The notes: a model not told the origin generated them from the letters alone. 64,000 nt of DNA from Candidatus Nitrohelix vancouverensis (GCA_015698305.1 CP048620.1:1142557-1206556), one strand, 5' to 3'; counted from the stretch's first letter, positions 52,614 through 62,299 are shown. Program-made: numbers and translations.

Positions 52614-53018
52614 ATGCGTTACATTTGTTTATCGGCTTTGTTCGTGATGACGTCCATCTTCGGCGCGACCTCCCACGCGCAGGAAGCCTCGGGTGTCAAT
52701 ATACTGAAGCAATTGGAACTGCCCGAATTTGATGGTAAAGAAGCGGTGATGCTTCGGGTGGATTACGCGCCGGGGGAATCGACCTCAAAGCATCGTCACA
52801 ACGCTCATACATTTGTCTATGTTCTGGAAGGCTCGGTGATGATGCAGGTTGAAGGAGGCGCGGTGCAGGTTTTCGGCAATGGGGAAACGTTCTATGAATC
52901 GCCCGATGACATCCACTCGGTATCCCGAAATGCCAGCGCGACAGAGCCAGCGAGCTTTCTCGTTTTTTTTATAAAGAATACAGACGCCCCCATTCTTTTG
53001 TCGATAGATGAAAAATAG
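52614..53018 (+). CDS. exported cupin-domain protein
   Basis: A 134-residue protein with a signal peptide (MRYICLSALFVMTSIFGATSHA, cleavage near A22-Q23). A single cupin barrel follows: PGESTSKHRHNAHTFVYVLEG (metal-binding His-x-His...Glu-type motif) and GETFYESPDDIHSVSRN. It probably binds a metal in the periplasm. It has GGAGGAG upstream and lies 12 bases after the AhpD-like gene, so co-transcription is likely. A repeat cluster follows. Confidence 0.9.
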   Translation: MRYICLSALFVMTSIFGATSHAQEASGVNILKQLELPEFDGKEAVMLRVDYAPGESTSKHRHNAHTFVYVLEGSVMMQVEGGAVQVFGNGETFYESPDDIHSVSRNASATEPASFLVFFIKNTDAPILLSIDEK

Positions 53019-53040
53019 TAATGGTGTTTTCTGAGTCCAG

Positions 53041-53595
53041 GGATTCGGCGCCTCGCAGGCAGGTTTCACCTGTGGGATTAGAGGCGGAACGTTTCCGGTT
53101 GCGTTCAGATATTTTGCTGGCAATACGAGCTGGTTGTTGGAAAGCCACCCTCACCTGTGTCCTCTCCCTGAGGGAGAGGATGGACTACGTCCATGGGATA
53201 AAAGTGGGAGCGTTTTCGGTTGTACTTGATGATATTGGTTGAAGTGAAAGTGGCGCGTTAGAAATCCCTCTCCTATATGGATAGGATGGACTACGTCCAT
53301 GGGATAAAGTGGGGACGTTTTCGGTTGCACTTGATGATATTGGTTGAAGTGAAAGTGGCGCGTTAGAAATCCCTCTCCCTGAGGGAGAGGGTTGGGTGAG
53401 GGGGAAAAGATTAGATCGGATACGTTCCAATTGCGTCCAAAGGGATGGAAAGCAGAGCGGGAATAGCGTTAAGGGTCCAGCGTCACGCTGGCAGGCTTCG
53501 CCTGCTGGAATAGAGCCGGGAAGTTTCCAATTGCGTCCAAAGGGATGGATAGCAGAGCGAGGATAGCCTTATGGCCCCGGCGTCTCGCCGGGGTT
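53041..53595. repeat. interspersed repeat cluster C (five core units)
   Basis: Fills the 550-base gap between the cupin and ChaN-like genes. Cores lie near 53079-53140, 53201-53263, 53305-53367, 53416-53472 and 53507-53572. The 61-base insert at 53140-53200 is identical to 48239-48299 and 49961-50021. Units two and three are near-identical tandem copies. The last hairpin (CCCCGGCGTCTCGCCGGGG) overlaps the ChaN-like stop. Confidence 0.85.
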
Positions 53596-54780
53596 TTGCA
53601 GTTGGGTTTGTAGTTTGACTTCTTGTCCGTTGCGCAGGACTTTCAAGTTTATCCAATCCCCGTAGGAACGGGTTTGCAGGTAAGTTGCCAGGGTTGGAAC
53701 GCTTGGCAATGACTGGTCGTCGATGGATTGCAAGATGTCGCCCTCCTGCAGACCGGCGCGATGCGCGTTGGAATGTTCCATGACGGATTTGATATGCAAT
53801 CCGTCGTCCTCTTCTTTCAGCAAGACGCCAAGACGAATCTTGTTATCCTCAAGGATTTTGTAATCCACCTTCCACACATAGTCGGCGGCGTAGAGAGGGA
53901 TGGACACATGTTCGATGGTCATCTCCCGGTCCTTCAATTCCTCCGGCACCTCGATCACTTCCGGCAGGACGATGCTGTAAGCGTGCGGGACGCGGCGAAA
54001 GGCGCGTTTGGGGATGCCGAATCCGTATTGAACGTGAAAACCCCCGGCCAGCACGATGAGCTTGCGCTGTCCCGTTTCATCGTTTTTCAAAAACTCGGCG
54101 ACCGTTTGGGCCATCGCCTCTTCCCAGAGCAAGAGCATGCGATAGGGTTTTTCGACCTTCTCCGAATGACCGCCAAAGGTCGACATGGAATAGGCGCGGT
54201 GATAAGGATCGTGCAGATCAATTTCGGGAAACTCGCCGATGCTCCCTTCGCGGTAGCGACTTTCGGTGTCTTTGGACGATTTGAGGCCGATGAGCGGGAT
54301 GGAGCGTTCGCGCAGGTATTCGAAGATCGGTTGGTATAAAGGATAGCCGCCGCCCCAGTCCTCGTGGAACTGGCGTCGGAACTCCTGCTCGGAAAGCTCG
54401 CCGCGATTCCATGAATCCAGCCGCTCTTTGGAAGAGCGTCGGAACATTTCCACGCCGACGCTGATCGGGCCGCGTTGCGCAAGGGCTTTGATGATCTCCA
54501 GTTGAACGCGGTGCGCTTCCGTATTGTCGTGCGTCTCGCCGATGTAGATCACGCGCGAACCGGACAGGGCGTCGATCAGTTGATTCTGGCTGACGCGGAT
54601 GCCGGTGGGCAGGTGGTGGATCGAGCCGACGGGCGGTTCATGCAGATCGATATAGGGCGATCCCTGATTGGGGACGGCGAATTCCTCGGGCTGGGCTTCG
54701 CGCGCGAAGACCAGAGTCCAGATGATGAAAAGCGATATGAGAACGATTCGGATGGAATCGCTGACGGGAGAATTATTCAT
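53569..54780 (-). CDS. ChaN-family protein with C-terminal PDZ domain
   Basis: A 403-residue exported protein (hydrophobic signal/anchor about 10-26). The ChaN/DUF399 domain (about 60-285) has VIYIGETHDNTEAH and VGVEMFRR and VLAGGFHVQYG; ChaN homologues bind haem or iron at the outer membrane. A PDZ domain (about 310-395) follows (AGLQEGDILQSIDDQSLP), suggesting peptide or partner binding. Its last codons (GETPGP) are encoded inside a repeat hairpin of cluster C. Confidence 0.9.
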   Translation of the reverse strand: MNNSPVSDSIRIVLISLFIIWTLVFAREAQPEEFAVPNQGSPYIDLHEPPVGSIHHLPTGIRVSQNQLIDALSGSRVIYIGETHDNTEAHRVQLEIIKALAQRGPISVGVEMFRRSSKERLDSWNRGELSEQEFRRQFHEDWGGGYPLYQPIFEYLRERSIPLIGLKSSKDTESRYREGSIGEFPEIDLHDPYHRAYSMSTFGGHSEKVEKPYRMLLLWEEAMAQTVAEFLKNDETGQRKLIVLAGGFHVQYGFGIPKRAFRRVPHAYSIVLPEVIEVPEELKDREMTIEHVSIPLYAADYVWKVDYKILEDNKIRLGVLLKEEDDGLHIKSVMEHSNAHRAGLQEGDILQSIDDQSLPSVPTLATYLQTRSYGDWINLKVLRNGQEVKLQTQLQNPGETPGP

Positions 54781-54993
54781 GGAATACTCGATTTATCAAT
54801 TGAATGGCCCCTGCGGGCGTTTCACAAGTCAATCATCCCTTTAATGATAACATAATGCGTGCTTTGGCGGATTTCGTTCTATCTTCGTGATTGACATTTG
54901 TTGGCGCATACGGCACAATGCCTTTTTCATTTTTATCAAATTCTGTATTTACGCGGCCAAGCGCCCAAATTTTCCTTGAAGGGGGGAAGTTTT

Positions 54994-55191
54994 TTGGAAG
55001 TTACTGTCTATCAAAACCAGGTGGAACGAGCTTTAAAAGTACTGAAGCGCCAAATGACCAAAGAAGGTTTGTTGAAGGAATTGAAGCGAAGACGTTTTTA
55101 CGAAAAGCCTTCGGTCAAAAAGAAGCGAAAGCAGAAAGAAGCGAAGAAGAAGCGTAAAGCGGCCATGCGTCGATCGCGAAGCCGTCTCTAA
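54994..55191 (+). CDS. rpsU: 30S ribosomal protein bS21
   Basis: A 65-residue, lysine/arginine-rich bS21 (VYQNQVERALKVLKRQMTKE, then RRFYEKPSVKKKR and a basic tail ending RRSRSRL). It sits near the anti-Shine-Dalgarno end of 16S rRNA and affects initiation. The start is TTG 54994 with an unusually strong AAGGGGGG (54979-54986) 7 bases upstream; upstream in-frame codons would add an unrelated extension. It stands alone, not with dnaG or rpoD. Confidence 0.93.
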   Translation: MEVTVYQNQVERALKVLKRQMTKEGLLKELKRRRFYEKPSVKKKRKQKEAKKKRKAAMRRSRSRL

Positions 55192-55309
55192 TCTGATTTT
55201 TCCCCGAAGCGCGCAAGCCCTCCGGTTGTTTTGCCTCTAAGCGATATTTTCTTTACAGGTTCAAATTTTCGATGCGCAGGTTGCGCAAGTTCCGAATGGA
55301 AGCGTCTAT

Positions 55310-56068
55310 TCACGCCCGTTCATTTTTTTGCCTGAGGATTTCGTAAAAGATCGCCGCGCCAGCGGCGGAAGCGTTTAGAGACTCGACGGATGCCGCCATC
55401 GGGATCGAAGCCAGAAAATCGCAATCTTTTTTCAGAATCGGTCGAATCCCTTTCCCCTCATTGCCCAGCACCACCGCTATCGGACCTTTGAGGTCCAGAT
55501 TCCAGCACGGGCTATCCGCCCTCGGGTCGAGACCGATGATCCAGAATCCTTGTTGTTTCAATTCAGTTAAGCATTGGCTGAGGTTTGTCGCCTCGGCGAT
55601 CATGATGCGTTCAATCGCTCCAGCAGAAACTTTGGAGACCGTCGCGTTGAGCGGCGCGGAGCGACGTTTGGGCAGGATCAATCCCTGGCAGTTCAAAGCC
55701 GCCGCCGAACGAATCAGAGCGCCCATGTTTTGCGGGTCTTGAATCGAATCCAGAACGCCGAGAGTGGGCCGTTCGTCCTTCTCATAGACCTTGGCGATGA
55801 GTTCCGCCACCGACAGAACCGTTTTTTCCGCCACAAATCCGACAATGCCCTGGTGCGAAACGCCGCGAAATTGCTTGTCGAAATGAGCCGAGGGCAGTGT
55901 TTCGATGCGTATTCCCTGCGACTGGGCGAGCGTGATGATTTCGCGCAACCGCCTGGACCGCGACGCCTCTTGATCGACCACGAGCTTGTAACAGGCGCGC
56001 TGTTGGGACTGGATGGCTTCTAAAACGGCGTTGATGCCGTAGAGGGCCGACTCTGGAAATGAGTTCAT
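55310..56068 (-). CDS. rlmB: SpoU-family 23S rRNA methyltransferase, RlmB type
   Basis: A 252-residue TrmH/SpoU enzyme. The knot motifs are DSIQDPQNMGALIRSA (motif 1), VVLGNEGKGI (motif 2) and SIPMAASVESLNASAAGAI (motif 3). The N-terminal substrate-binding domain (YGINAVLEAIQ) matches RlmB, which methylates G2251 2-OH in the 23S peptidyl-transferase region. ATG 56068 begins at the conserved region; a longer upstream extension is unlikely. Confidence 0.92.
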   Translation of the reverse strand: MNSFPESALYGINAVLEAIQSQQRACYKLVVDQEASRSRRLREIITLAQSQGIRIETLPSAHFDKQFRGVSHQGIVGFVAEKTVLSVAELIAKVYEKDERPTLGVLDSIQDPQNMGALIRSAAALNCQGLILPKRRSAPLNATVSKVSAGAIERIMIAEATNLSQCLTELKQQGFWIIGLDPRADSPCWNLDLKGPIAVVLGNEGKGIRPILKKDCDFLASIPMAASVESLNASAAGAAIFYEILRQKNERA

Positions 56069-56312
56069 GGAATCCGGGAGACTTGGAATGCTTCGTTGTG
56101 CATTGGCTAACTTGATGATATAAATGAAGTTAGCATGCCCGTACTGGGTTCGGAAACCCCGAGTCCCTGAAGATAGCATATTCATGCGCGCATTGCATTT
56201 TCTTTCCAGCGTCCCGGCATTTATTGAAGCTGAAGTTTCGAGACGACGCTTGCATTCATTTGCGATCTTATTTTCGAGTCAAGGGCGCCATCGAAGCCCT
56301 GTTGAATAAAAC

Positions 56313-59300
56313 ATGTTTATTTCAAGATTAAAAAAAATTTCACTCTATTTGTTCAGCGCGATCATCACAGTGGTTGTGATTGTAGCGGGGGTGATCGCCT
56401 GGAATCTTCTCGACGTCGATCGGGTGAAGGCGCATGCAGTTCAGCAATTGGAAAGCCTGACTGGACGCAAGGTGACCGTCGGACGAGCCGAGCTGGACTG
56501 GGGCAAAGGCGTGAGCGTTCGCATGCGCGACGTTTCCATCGCAAATCGCTCTCAATCCGATCCTGAGTTCGAAGCGCAAAGCGTTTGGGTGGTGGTCAAG
56601 CTCCTTCCCTTGATGGAACAAAAGGTGGAAGTGGAAAAGCTGATCGTGCAAGGCGCAACCTTATTGGTAGAGCGCAATGCAGAGGGACAGTTTCGCTTCG
56701 GCGGCTGGGGCGATGCGACGGAAGGAAAGACAACGGCTGAAAACTGGAAAAATCCTTTTCAGGTCAGCGCGCTTCACCAACTGAGTTTTCAGCAAAGCGT
56801 TTTACGCTTTCACGACTACAAGGTGCTTGAAGATGGCAAGCCGGCATCTTTGGAATTGGACAAGTTTCATTTCTCCCTCAACAAGCCCTTGTTGAAAAGC
56901 GATTATGATTTTATTTTGAGCGTAGAGGCTCCACACCCCGATCAACCAACCGCGTTCAATGCGGCCGGGACCTTGAAGAACCTGCTCAACAAAGACCCGG
57001 TCTCCCGCTTGCAATGGAAGGGTAAGGTTCATGCGCAGAATTTGCACCTGTCGCTACTCAAGCCCTACCTGCACGCATTGTCCTATCAAGCGTCTGATGA
57101 TAGCGAAATCGGTTTCGAGTCAGAATTTGAGGGCGCGCTGGGAGGCGCATGGACGCTCTCCGGCAAGGGACATTATGCGCTTGTGGGGCGCGATCATCTG
57201 CCGACGCTCTCCGATCAGGATTCGCCGAAACGCGCTTCGGCGCATTTTGATGTGCAGGTCGATGGGAATTCTCTGGATCTGAAAAAAGTCTCTTTGGAAT
57301 CGGGACGCTTTGCCGTATCCGGTTCGGGCAAGGTGGAGAATATATTTTCAGAAGATCCCCAGTTGCAGTTTTCCATTTCAAGCAAAGCGTTTGAGGTGGA
57401 TCACAGCCATGAATACATGCCTCTCAAGTTGCTTCCTGAGAAGATGCATCGTTTGGTGCAGAGCCGATTCACAGGCGGTTCATTCCGTATCAAATCGCTG
57501 GATTTTAAAGGTTCTCTGAACCAGTTGAAGCATCTCGACGATAAAAATAATTCCCACCTGTTTTCCTGCGAAATCGATCTGGACCGCGTGAACTGGATGG
57601 AGCCCTTGCCGGATTTTAAAAAAGTGACGGGCACCCTGTTGATGAAAGCCGGGGCAAGCAAGGTGCATATCGCCAAGACCACCTTTGAAGGATTGCCAAT
57701 CACCGATATCGACGGCGTGATCCACGGTTTGTTATACGACCCCATCGCAGACTTGCGAGTTAAGAACAAGGTCGATATGGAGCAGTTTATAAAATTTCTG
57801 ACCCGGATACTTGGCGACGATCCCTTTGCAGAGGTATTGCATGCGGTTGAAAGCGTGCGCGGTTCCGGCGTGGTGGAGGTGGCGTTGAAAGGATCGTTGA
57901 ATGACGATTCCAAGCTCTCCATATTTGGCGATCTGGACGTGGAAAATCTTTCCGTCAAGAGACGCGGCTTGCCCGACGCGATTGAATCGGTGCGCGGCAA
58001 GGTGATCTATCGCGATCTGTCCGTAGATGAGAAGAAAGACGGCGCGCTTTCGATGGCGGAGTTCCACGGTTTCTCAGGGAGCATAGGTCGCAGTTCCTTT
58101 GAAGATTTTAACGGCAAGATGATTCTGGAGCGGGACAACCGTTACCGCGAGTTCTCTGCGAAGAGTCGCGTTCAACTGGCAGAGGTTCCAGACATACAAG
58201 GCTATATGGATTTATCAGAGCCTGTCTTGAAGTTCATCAATTCCCTGCAGTTTTCAGACGGCATCGCGGAGATCGAAAGTTTCGCTTCTGGAACCCCGGA
58301 TACGAAGGCGGGCGTGAAGCGTTGGGGGACGGCGAAATTGCAGAATGTTTCGGTTCGCCTGCGCGACAAATTTCAACCGCTCATGAATGTTAAGGGAATT
58401 CTCAAATTCGACGATCAGGCGAAACTGCATTTGAATCATATTGAAGGCTGGTATGGCAACTCACCCATTCAATTGGGCGGAGAAGTCAAATTTGCACAGG
58501 AAAGAAAACCGGTATTCGATATTGATATCAAGTTGCCCAAGCTGGCTCAGTCCGATCTCAAGGACATTCCCCGCCTGGATCGCCTCAAGTTTAAGGGGCC
58601 GATCAACGTATCGACGCGCTTGAAGGGAACGGTGGACGCTTTCCAGTTCAGCAAGCAGATCAATTTGACGCAGACCAGTTATCAGTATGGCGGAGATTTT
58701 AGCAAGCCCGAGGGGCGACCGAATCAGATATCACTGAAGGGTCGAATGACAAAAAATAAAGACATTGACCTGGAATCGCTTGCGTTTGAATTGGACGGTT
58801 CCCGCCTTGAAGGCGTCGGTCATGTTGAAGGCGATTCTGATTTTGAATTAAAGTTGCAAGGGAAACAGTTGGAGTTGAAGCAGGTCGCTTCGTTTCTACC
58901 AAAGGCCCCCAAGCTCCTTTCCGGTCTTGCCGACCTGCAGGTTCAGGTGAAGGGATCGATGGAACGCTTGAGTCAGGCGGAGGTTCGTGCGCAAGCTGGG
59001 GTGACAAAGGTTGCTTTCGCTAAGACGTTTCCACAGGGAACGTTTACAGGAAATCTTGACTGGAACGGCGAAGCGATAGCGATTAAAAATGGCGGCTGGG
59101 TCGACAAGGATTCGAAATTAAAATTCACCGCTCGTTATGCGCCGGGGATTGAACCCAAGGCGCCTGAATTGACGGTTGAGTTGAACGAGGGCGTTTTAAA
59201 CATCCATACAGAGCAGAGTGAAGGCGGCTCGGGTTTGTCGAAATGGATGGAAGGCGTCAGTTTGTTTGATAAAGGACGCACCCATGTGCGCCTGAATTTG

Positions 59301-60149
59301 TCTTTGCTGACCTACAAGCGGCTGGTGATGAAAAATCTTCGCGGTGAAGTGAAAATCCAGAACAGAAAAATTTCGGTGAACAAGTTGACCTTTGGCGAAG
59401 ATGGAAAAATTCACAGCGAAGGCGCTTTGTCTTTTGTTAAGGGCAAGCCGATGGAATTCAAGCATCGTTTGTATGTGGAAGGGATCAGCGCGGAAAATTT
59501 TGTGGCTCCGTTTGGTTCCACCTTTAAGGAGGGCTTGACGGGTAAGGTGCATAATTTTTCAGCAAACCTATCCGGGCAGGGCGATGCATGGGAGGATATC
59601 ATGGGCACCTTGACCGGGCGGGTGGAGTTCCTGCTGGACGCTGGAAAAATCTACAAGCGGCAAATGAAAAATGGAATCGCTTCTCTTACTGGAGAGCGGC
59701 AGGAAGCGTCTGGGACAGGAGAAGTTCCGGCTGAAAAGCCGTCGGATAATGAACTGCCTTACGATTCCATTTCAGGAAAGTTCATGTTGATTGGGGGGAT
59801 TGCCGAGACCAGCGACTTTATTCTGGAAACTCCCGGGCGTCGAACCTCCCTGGTGGGCAAGCTGGATCTGGGGAAAGGGGAAATCGACGCGGTTCTTGGC
59901 GTGGCTCCGATGGCCAATCTGGATAAATTTCTCACGCAAATCCCTTTGGTGGGCAAGATCATCACCGCGGGAGACGAGGCCAGCCTGGTGAAGACTTATT
60001 ACGCCTTGCGCGGTCCCCTGACCGATCCAAAGGCGACGGCGATTCCTTTTGTATCATTGGGTAAAAAGGTCATGGGAATTTTTCAAGGCATCCTGCAAAC
60101 GCCTCAGGATATTCTCTCCTTGCCCACTTCCGACGATAACACCAATTGA
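56313..60149 (+). CDS. AsmA-like / YhdP-type envelope protein
   Basis: A 1278-residue protein with a single N-terminal transmembrane helix (about 10-30) and a large periplasmic beta-rich region. The AsmA-type start is LLDVDRVKAHAVQQLESLTGRKVTVG and the C-terminal AsmA_2-like part ends in MANLDKFLTQIPLVGKI. YhdP/TamB/AsmA proteins form long bridges that carry phospholipid to the outer membrane. The length matches YhdP. A 244-base divergent gap separates it from rlmB. Confidence 0.9.
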   Translation: MFISRLKKISLYLFSAIITVVVIVAGVIAWNLLDVDRVKAHAVQQLESLTGRKVTVGRAELDWGKGVSVRMRDVSIANRSQSDPEFEAQSVWVVVKLLPLMEQKVEVEKLIVQGATLLVERNAEGQFRFGGWGDATEGKTTAENWKNPFQVSALHQLSFQQSVLRFHDYKVLEDGKPASLELDKFHFSLNKPLLKSDYDFILSVEAPHPDQPTAFNAAGTLKNLLNKDPVSRLQWKGKVHAQNLHLSLLKPYLHALSYQASDDSEIGFESEFEGALGGAWTLSGKGHYALVGRDHLPTLSDQDSPKRASAHFDVQVDGNSLDLKKVSLESGRFAVSGSGKVENIFSEDPQLQFSISSKAFEVDHSHEYMPLKLLPEKMHRLVQSRFTGGSFRIKSLDFKGSLNQLKHLDDKNNSHLFSCEIDLDRVNWMEPLPDFKKVTGTLLMKAGASKVHIAKTTFEGLPITDIDGVIHGLLYDPIADLRVKNKVDMEQFIKFLTRILGDDPFAEVLHAVESVRGSGVVEVALKGSLNDDSKLSIFGDLDVENLSVKRRGLPDAIESVRGKVIYRDLSVDEKKDGALSMAEFHGFSGSIGRSSFEDFNGKMILERDNRYREFSAKSRVQLAEVPDIQGYMDLSEPVLKFINSLQFSDGIAEIESFASGTPDTKAGVKRWGTAKLQNVSVRLRDKFQPLMNVKGILKFDDQAKLHLNHIEGWYGNSPIQLGGEVKFAQERKPVFDIDIKLPKLAQSDLKDIPRLDRLKFKGPINVSTRLKGTVDAFQFSKQINLTQTSYQYGGDFSKPEGRPNQISLKGRMTKNKDIDLESLAFELDGSRLEGVGHVEGDSDFELKLQGKQLELKQVASFLPKAPKLLSGLADLQVQVKGSMERLSQAEVRAQAGVTKVAFAKTFPQGTFTGNLDWNGEAIAIKNGGWVDKDSKLKFTARYAPGIEPKAPELTVELNEGVLNIHTEQSEGGSGLSKWMEGVSLFDKGRTHVRLNLSLLTYKRLVMKNLRGEVKIQNRKISVNKLTFGEDGKIHSEGALSFVKGKPMEFKHRLYVEGISAENFVAPFGSTFKEGLTGKVHNFSANLSGQGDAWEDIMGTLTGRVEFLLDAGKIYKRQMKNGIASLTGERQEASGTGEVPAEKPSDNELPYDSISGKFMLIGGIAETSDFILETPGRRTSLVGKLDLGKGEIDAVLGVAPMANLDKFLTQIPLVGKIITAGDEASLVKTYYALRGPLTDPKATAIPFVSLGKKVMGIFQGILQTPQDILSLPTSDDNTN

Positions 60150-60209
60150 TGTCTCGACATTATCATGCGGCGGTCCTGATTTGGCGCTGATCACTCCAGG
60201 CGCAGTATC

Positions 60210-61967
60210 GTGAATTCCTTTACCTCATTGCGCGCTTTGCGCATCGGCCTTTTCTTTCTCGCCGTCCTGCCGATGAGCGCGTCTCTTGGAAACGACTTTG
60301 TCCTTTGGGACGATCCCGCCTACATCACCGAAAATAAATTCATTCAATCGTTCAGTTTCGAGAACCTGCAAAGGTTTGCCCTTGAGTTGCATATGGGCAA
60401 CTGGCATCCCCTGACCTGGTTTTCACATGCGGTGGACGTCGCGGTGTTTGGACTGAACCCGATGGGGCACCACCTGACGAATCTGCTTCTGCACGGCTTG
60501 AACGCCATACTGGTGTTCATTGTCTTCCAACTCCTGTGGCGATCGGCGAAGGGGGAAGACCTGAGCCTTTCTGAAACGCTGGCCTGCTTTTCGGCGAGTC
60601 TTTTGTTTGCGATCCATCCGCTTCGAGTGGAATCGGTGGTCTGGGCCTCGGAGCGCAAGGACGTTTTGTGCGCTCTGTTCAGCCTGCTTTGCTACGGTCT
60701 GTATCTGTCTTACGCCCAGGAAGAGAATCGACGCGCCCGGCAACAATACTATTGGGCGTCCTGGGGCTGTCTCGCTCTGGCTTTGATGTCGAAGCCGATG
60801 GCGGCGACAGCGCCGCTGGTTCTGTTGCTATGGGACGTTTATCCACTCAATCGCTGGAACCGCGTTGACGCAAGACGATTGATTGTAGAAAAAATTCCTT
60901 TCATTGCTTTGATCGCGGGGGCCACAGTCCTTGCGCTGGTGGCGCAGAAGGGAGCTGGGGCGATGCTCTCTGTGGAGCGTCTGGGTTGGGATGAGCGCAT
61001 CATGAATGCCGTACACAGCGGTTTTTTCTATTTGCAGAAAACCCTCGTTCCGCTGGGTCTGTCCGCCTTGTATCCATTTGCTGAAGAGAGGGTTTTCTGG
61101 AGCGCCTGGTTTTTGGGGCCTGCGTTGTTTTTTATTCTATTAGTTGGCGGGGGCGTTTGGTTGTGGCGGGGGACACTGCGTTCTCCTGCGTTACTCGCGG
61201 TTGTTTTGTATTACGCGATCACCCTCGCGCCGGTGGCAGGGGTGATTCAGGTGGGAACGCAAGCGGCGGCGGATCGTTACACCTATTTGCCTACCCTGGG
61301 GTTTTACCTGCTGGCGGCCTGGCTTGCCTGGCGCGGGATAGAATCAATTTCGGAAAAACATAGACGCTGGGTTTGTCTCCTGGCGCTTGTGACGCTGTAT
61401 ACGGTATTGGCGGCGTTGACCCATCGCCAGACCTTGGTTTGGGCGGATACGGCTTCATTATGGCAAAACACGGCGCGGCTGTACCCGGATAATCTGGGAC
61501 GCGTTCATTTCACGCTGGCGAAAATTCATGACGATGCGGGTCGTTGGAGGGAAGCGGAACAAGGATTTCTGAACGCGATTCGGATTGATCCCAAAGACAT
61601 TCCGGCGCGTAATCGTCTGGGATTGCTCTATTCAAAATTGAAACGCTGGGAAGAAGCGGAAGCGGCGTTCCGCTCCGTGCTTGCAATCCGGGTGGACGCG
61701 AAGACCTTGAACAATCTCGGCCTGCTGTATTTACAAAAGGGTGATTTTCAGGCGGCGGAAGATCGTTATAAAGAAGCCCTGCAGGCAGAGCCAGGCATGA
61801 TGGAGGCGCGCGCTAATCTGGGTTACCTGTATATGAAACAAGGCAAGTTGGATAGCGCAGAGGAGCAGTTGCGTTTGGCATTGCAAGCCGATCCTGAAAA
61901 TGCAGGCATCCAGCGTTTGTGGAAGCTTTTGCAAATCGACAAAGCAGACCCGCTGCCGAATCCATAG
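60210..61967 (+). CDS. TMTC-like membrane protein with C-terminal TPR repeats
   Basis: A 585-residue protein. The N-terminal 420 residues form about 10-11 membrane helices with the GT-C-like first loop FVLWDDPAYITEN (double-Asp motif) and HPLRVESVVWASERKDVL, as in TMTC/DUF1736 proteins. TMTC enzymes O-mannosylate proteins in animals; bacterial relatives are unproven glycosyltransferases. Three to four TPRs follow (about 455-575, AEQGFLNAIRIDPKDIPARN). It starts at GTG 60210, 61 bases after the AsmA-like gene. Confidence 0.88.
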   Translation: MNSFTSLRALRIGLFFLAVLPMSASLGNDFVLWDDPAYITENKFIQSFSFENLQRFALELHMGNWHPLTWFSHAVDVAVFGLNPMGHHLTNLLLHGLNAILVFIVFQLLWRSAKGEDLSLSETLACFSASLLFAIHPLRVESVVWASERKDVLCALFSLLCYGLYLSYAQEENRRARQQYYWASWGCLALALMSKPMAATAPLVLLLWDVYPLNRWNRVDARRLIVEKIPFIALIAGATVLALVAQKGAGAMLSVERLGWDERIMNAVHSGFFYLQKTLVPLGLSALYPFAEERVFWSAWFLGPALFFILLVGGGVWLWRGTLRSPALLAVVLYYAITLAPVAGVIQVGTQAAADRYTYLPTLGFYLLAAWLAWRGIESISEKHRRWVCLLALVTLYTVLAALTHRQTLVWADTASLWQNTARLYPDNLGRVHFTLAKIHDDAGRWREAEQGFLNAIRIDPKDIPARNRLGLLYSKLKRWEEAEAAFRSVLAIRVDAKTLNNLGLLYLQKGDFQAAEDRYKEALQAEPGMMEARANLGYLYMKQGKLDSAEEQLRLALQADPENAGIQRLWKLLQIDKADPLPNP

Positions 61968-61981
61968 ACAAAGCCGACGAT

Positions 61982-62018
61982 CCGGCTGGAGTCGTCGCAA
62001 GGCGACGGCTCCAGCCGG
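61982..62018. terminator. bidirectional terminator between TMTC-like gene and oad operon
   Basis: A long stem: CCGGCTGGAG, one mismatch, CGTCGC, a 3-base loop, GCGACG, one mismatch, CTCCAGCCGG. It lies between convergent stops at 61967 and 62032 and is followed by TCTTCGTTTG. Confidence 0.8.
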
Positions 62019-62031
62019 TCTTCGTTTGAAA

Positions 62032-62298
62032 TTACAATTCGCGAATTGATTTGATATGCAGGTTGCCGGGTTGCTGGCGGAGATGGGACGACAACGCCGC
62101 AGTGATCACGGCGATCTCTTCCTCGTTCCCCGGGCCGGCGCTTGCCGAGGCTGAAGCTTTTGCGACAGGCTTCGGCGGAGCGGTGTAGGGAATGAAATGG
62201 ACAAGCATCTTAATGGTTGCGATCAAGACCGACAACACGAGAAAAATCACGCCCATCGCGATAGCCGAAACGGCAATGGCGTCTGAGATGTTTTCCAT
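62032..62298 (-). CDS. oadG: sodium pump decarboxylase gamma subunit (OadG-like)
   Basis: An 88-residue subunit with one transmembrane helix (about 10-33) and an Ala/Pro-rich linker (PPKPVAKASASASAG), as in OadG/MmdD, which anchors the complex and binds the alpha subunit. The C-terminal EEIAVITAALSSHLRQQ is the usual helix. ATG 62298 has GGAGGGAAC upstream and sits 1 base after the beta-subunit stop, confirming an operon. Confidence 0.85.
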   Translation of the reverse strand: MENISDAIAVSAIAMGVIFLVLSVLIATIKMLVHFIPYTAPPKPVAKASASASAGPGNEEEIAVITAALSSHLRQQPGNLHIKSIREL

Positions 62299-62299
62299 G

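Noticed and set aside
53185-53430. 81-codon minus-strand reading frame in repeat cluster C
   Set aside because: Consists of two copies of the repeat-derived peptide; no ribosome site and no protein-like pattern.
48150-53595. Integron attC array or CRISPR
   Set aside because: The recurring GCGTTAG resembles part of an attC core, but the GTTRRRY/RYYYAAC pair is missing and there are no cassettes or integrase. CRISPR is excluded because the repeats diverge and the spacers are palindromic and re-used.
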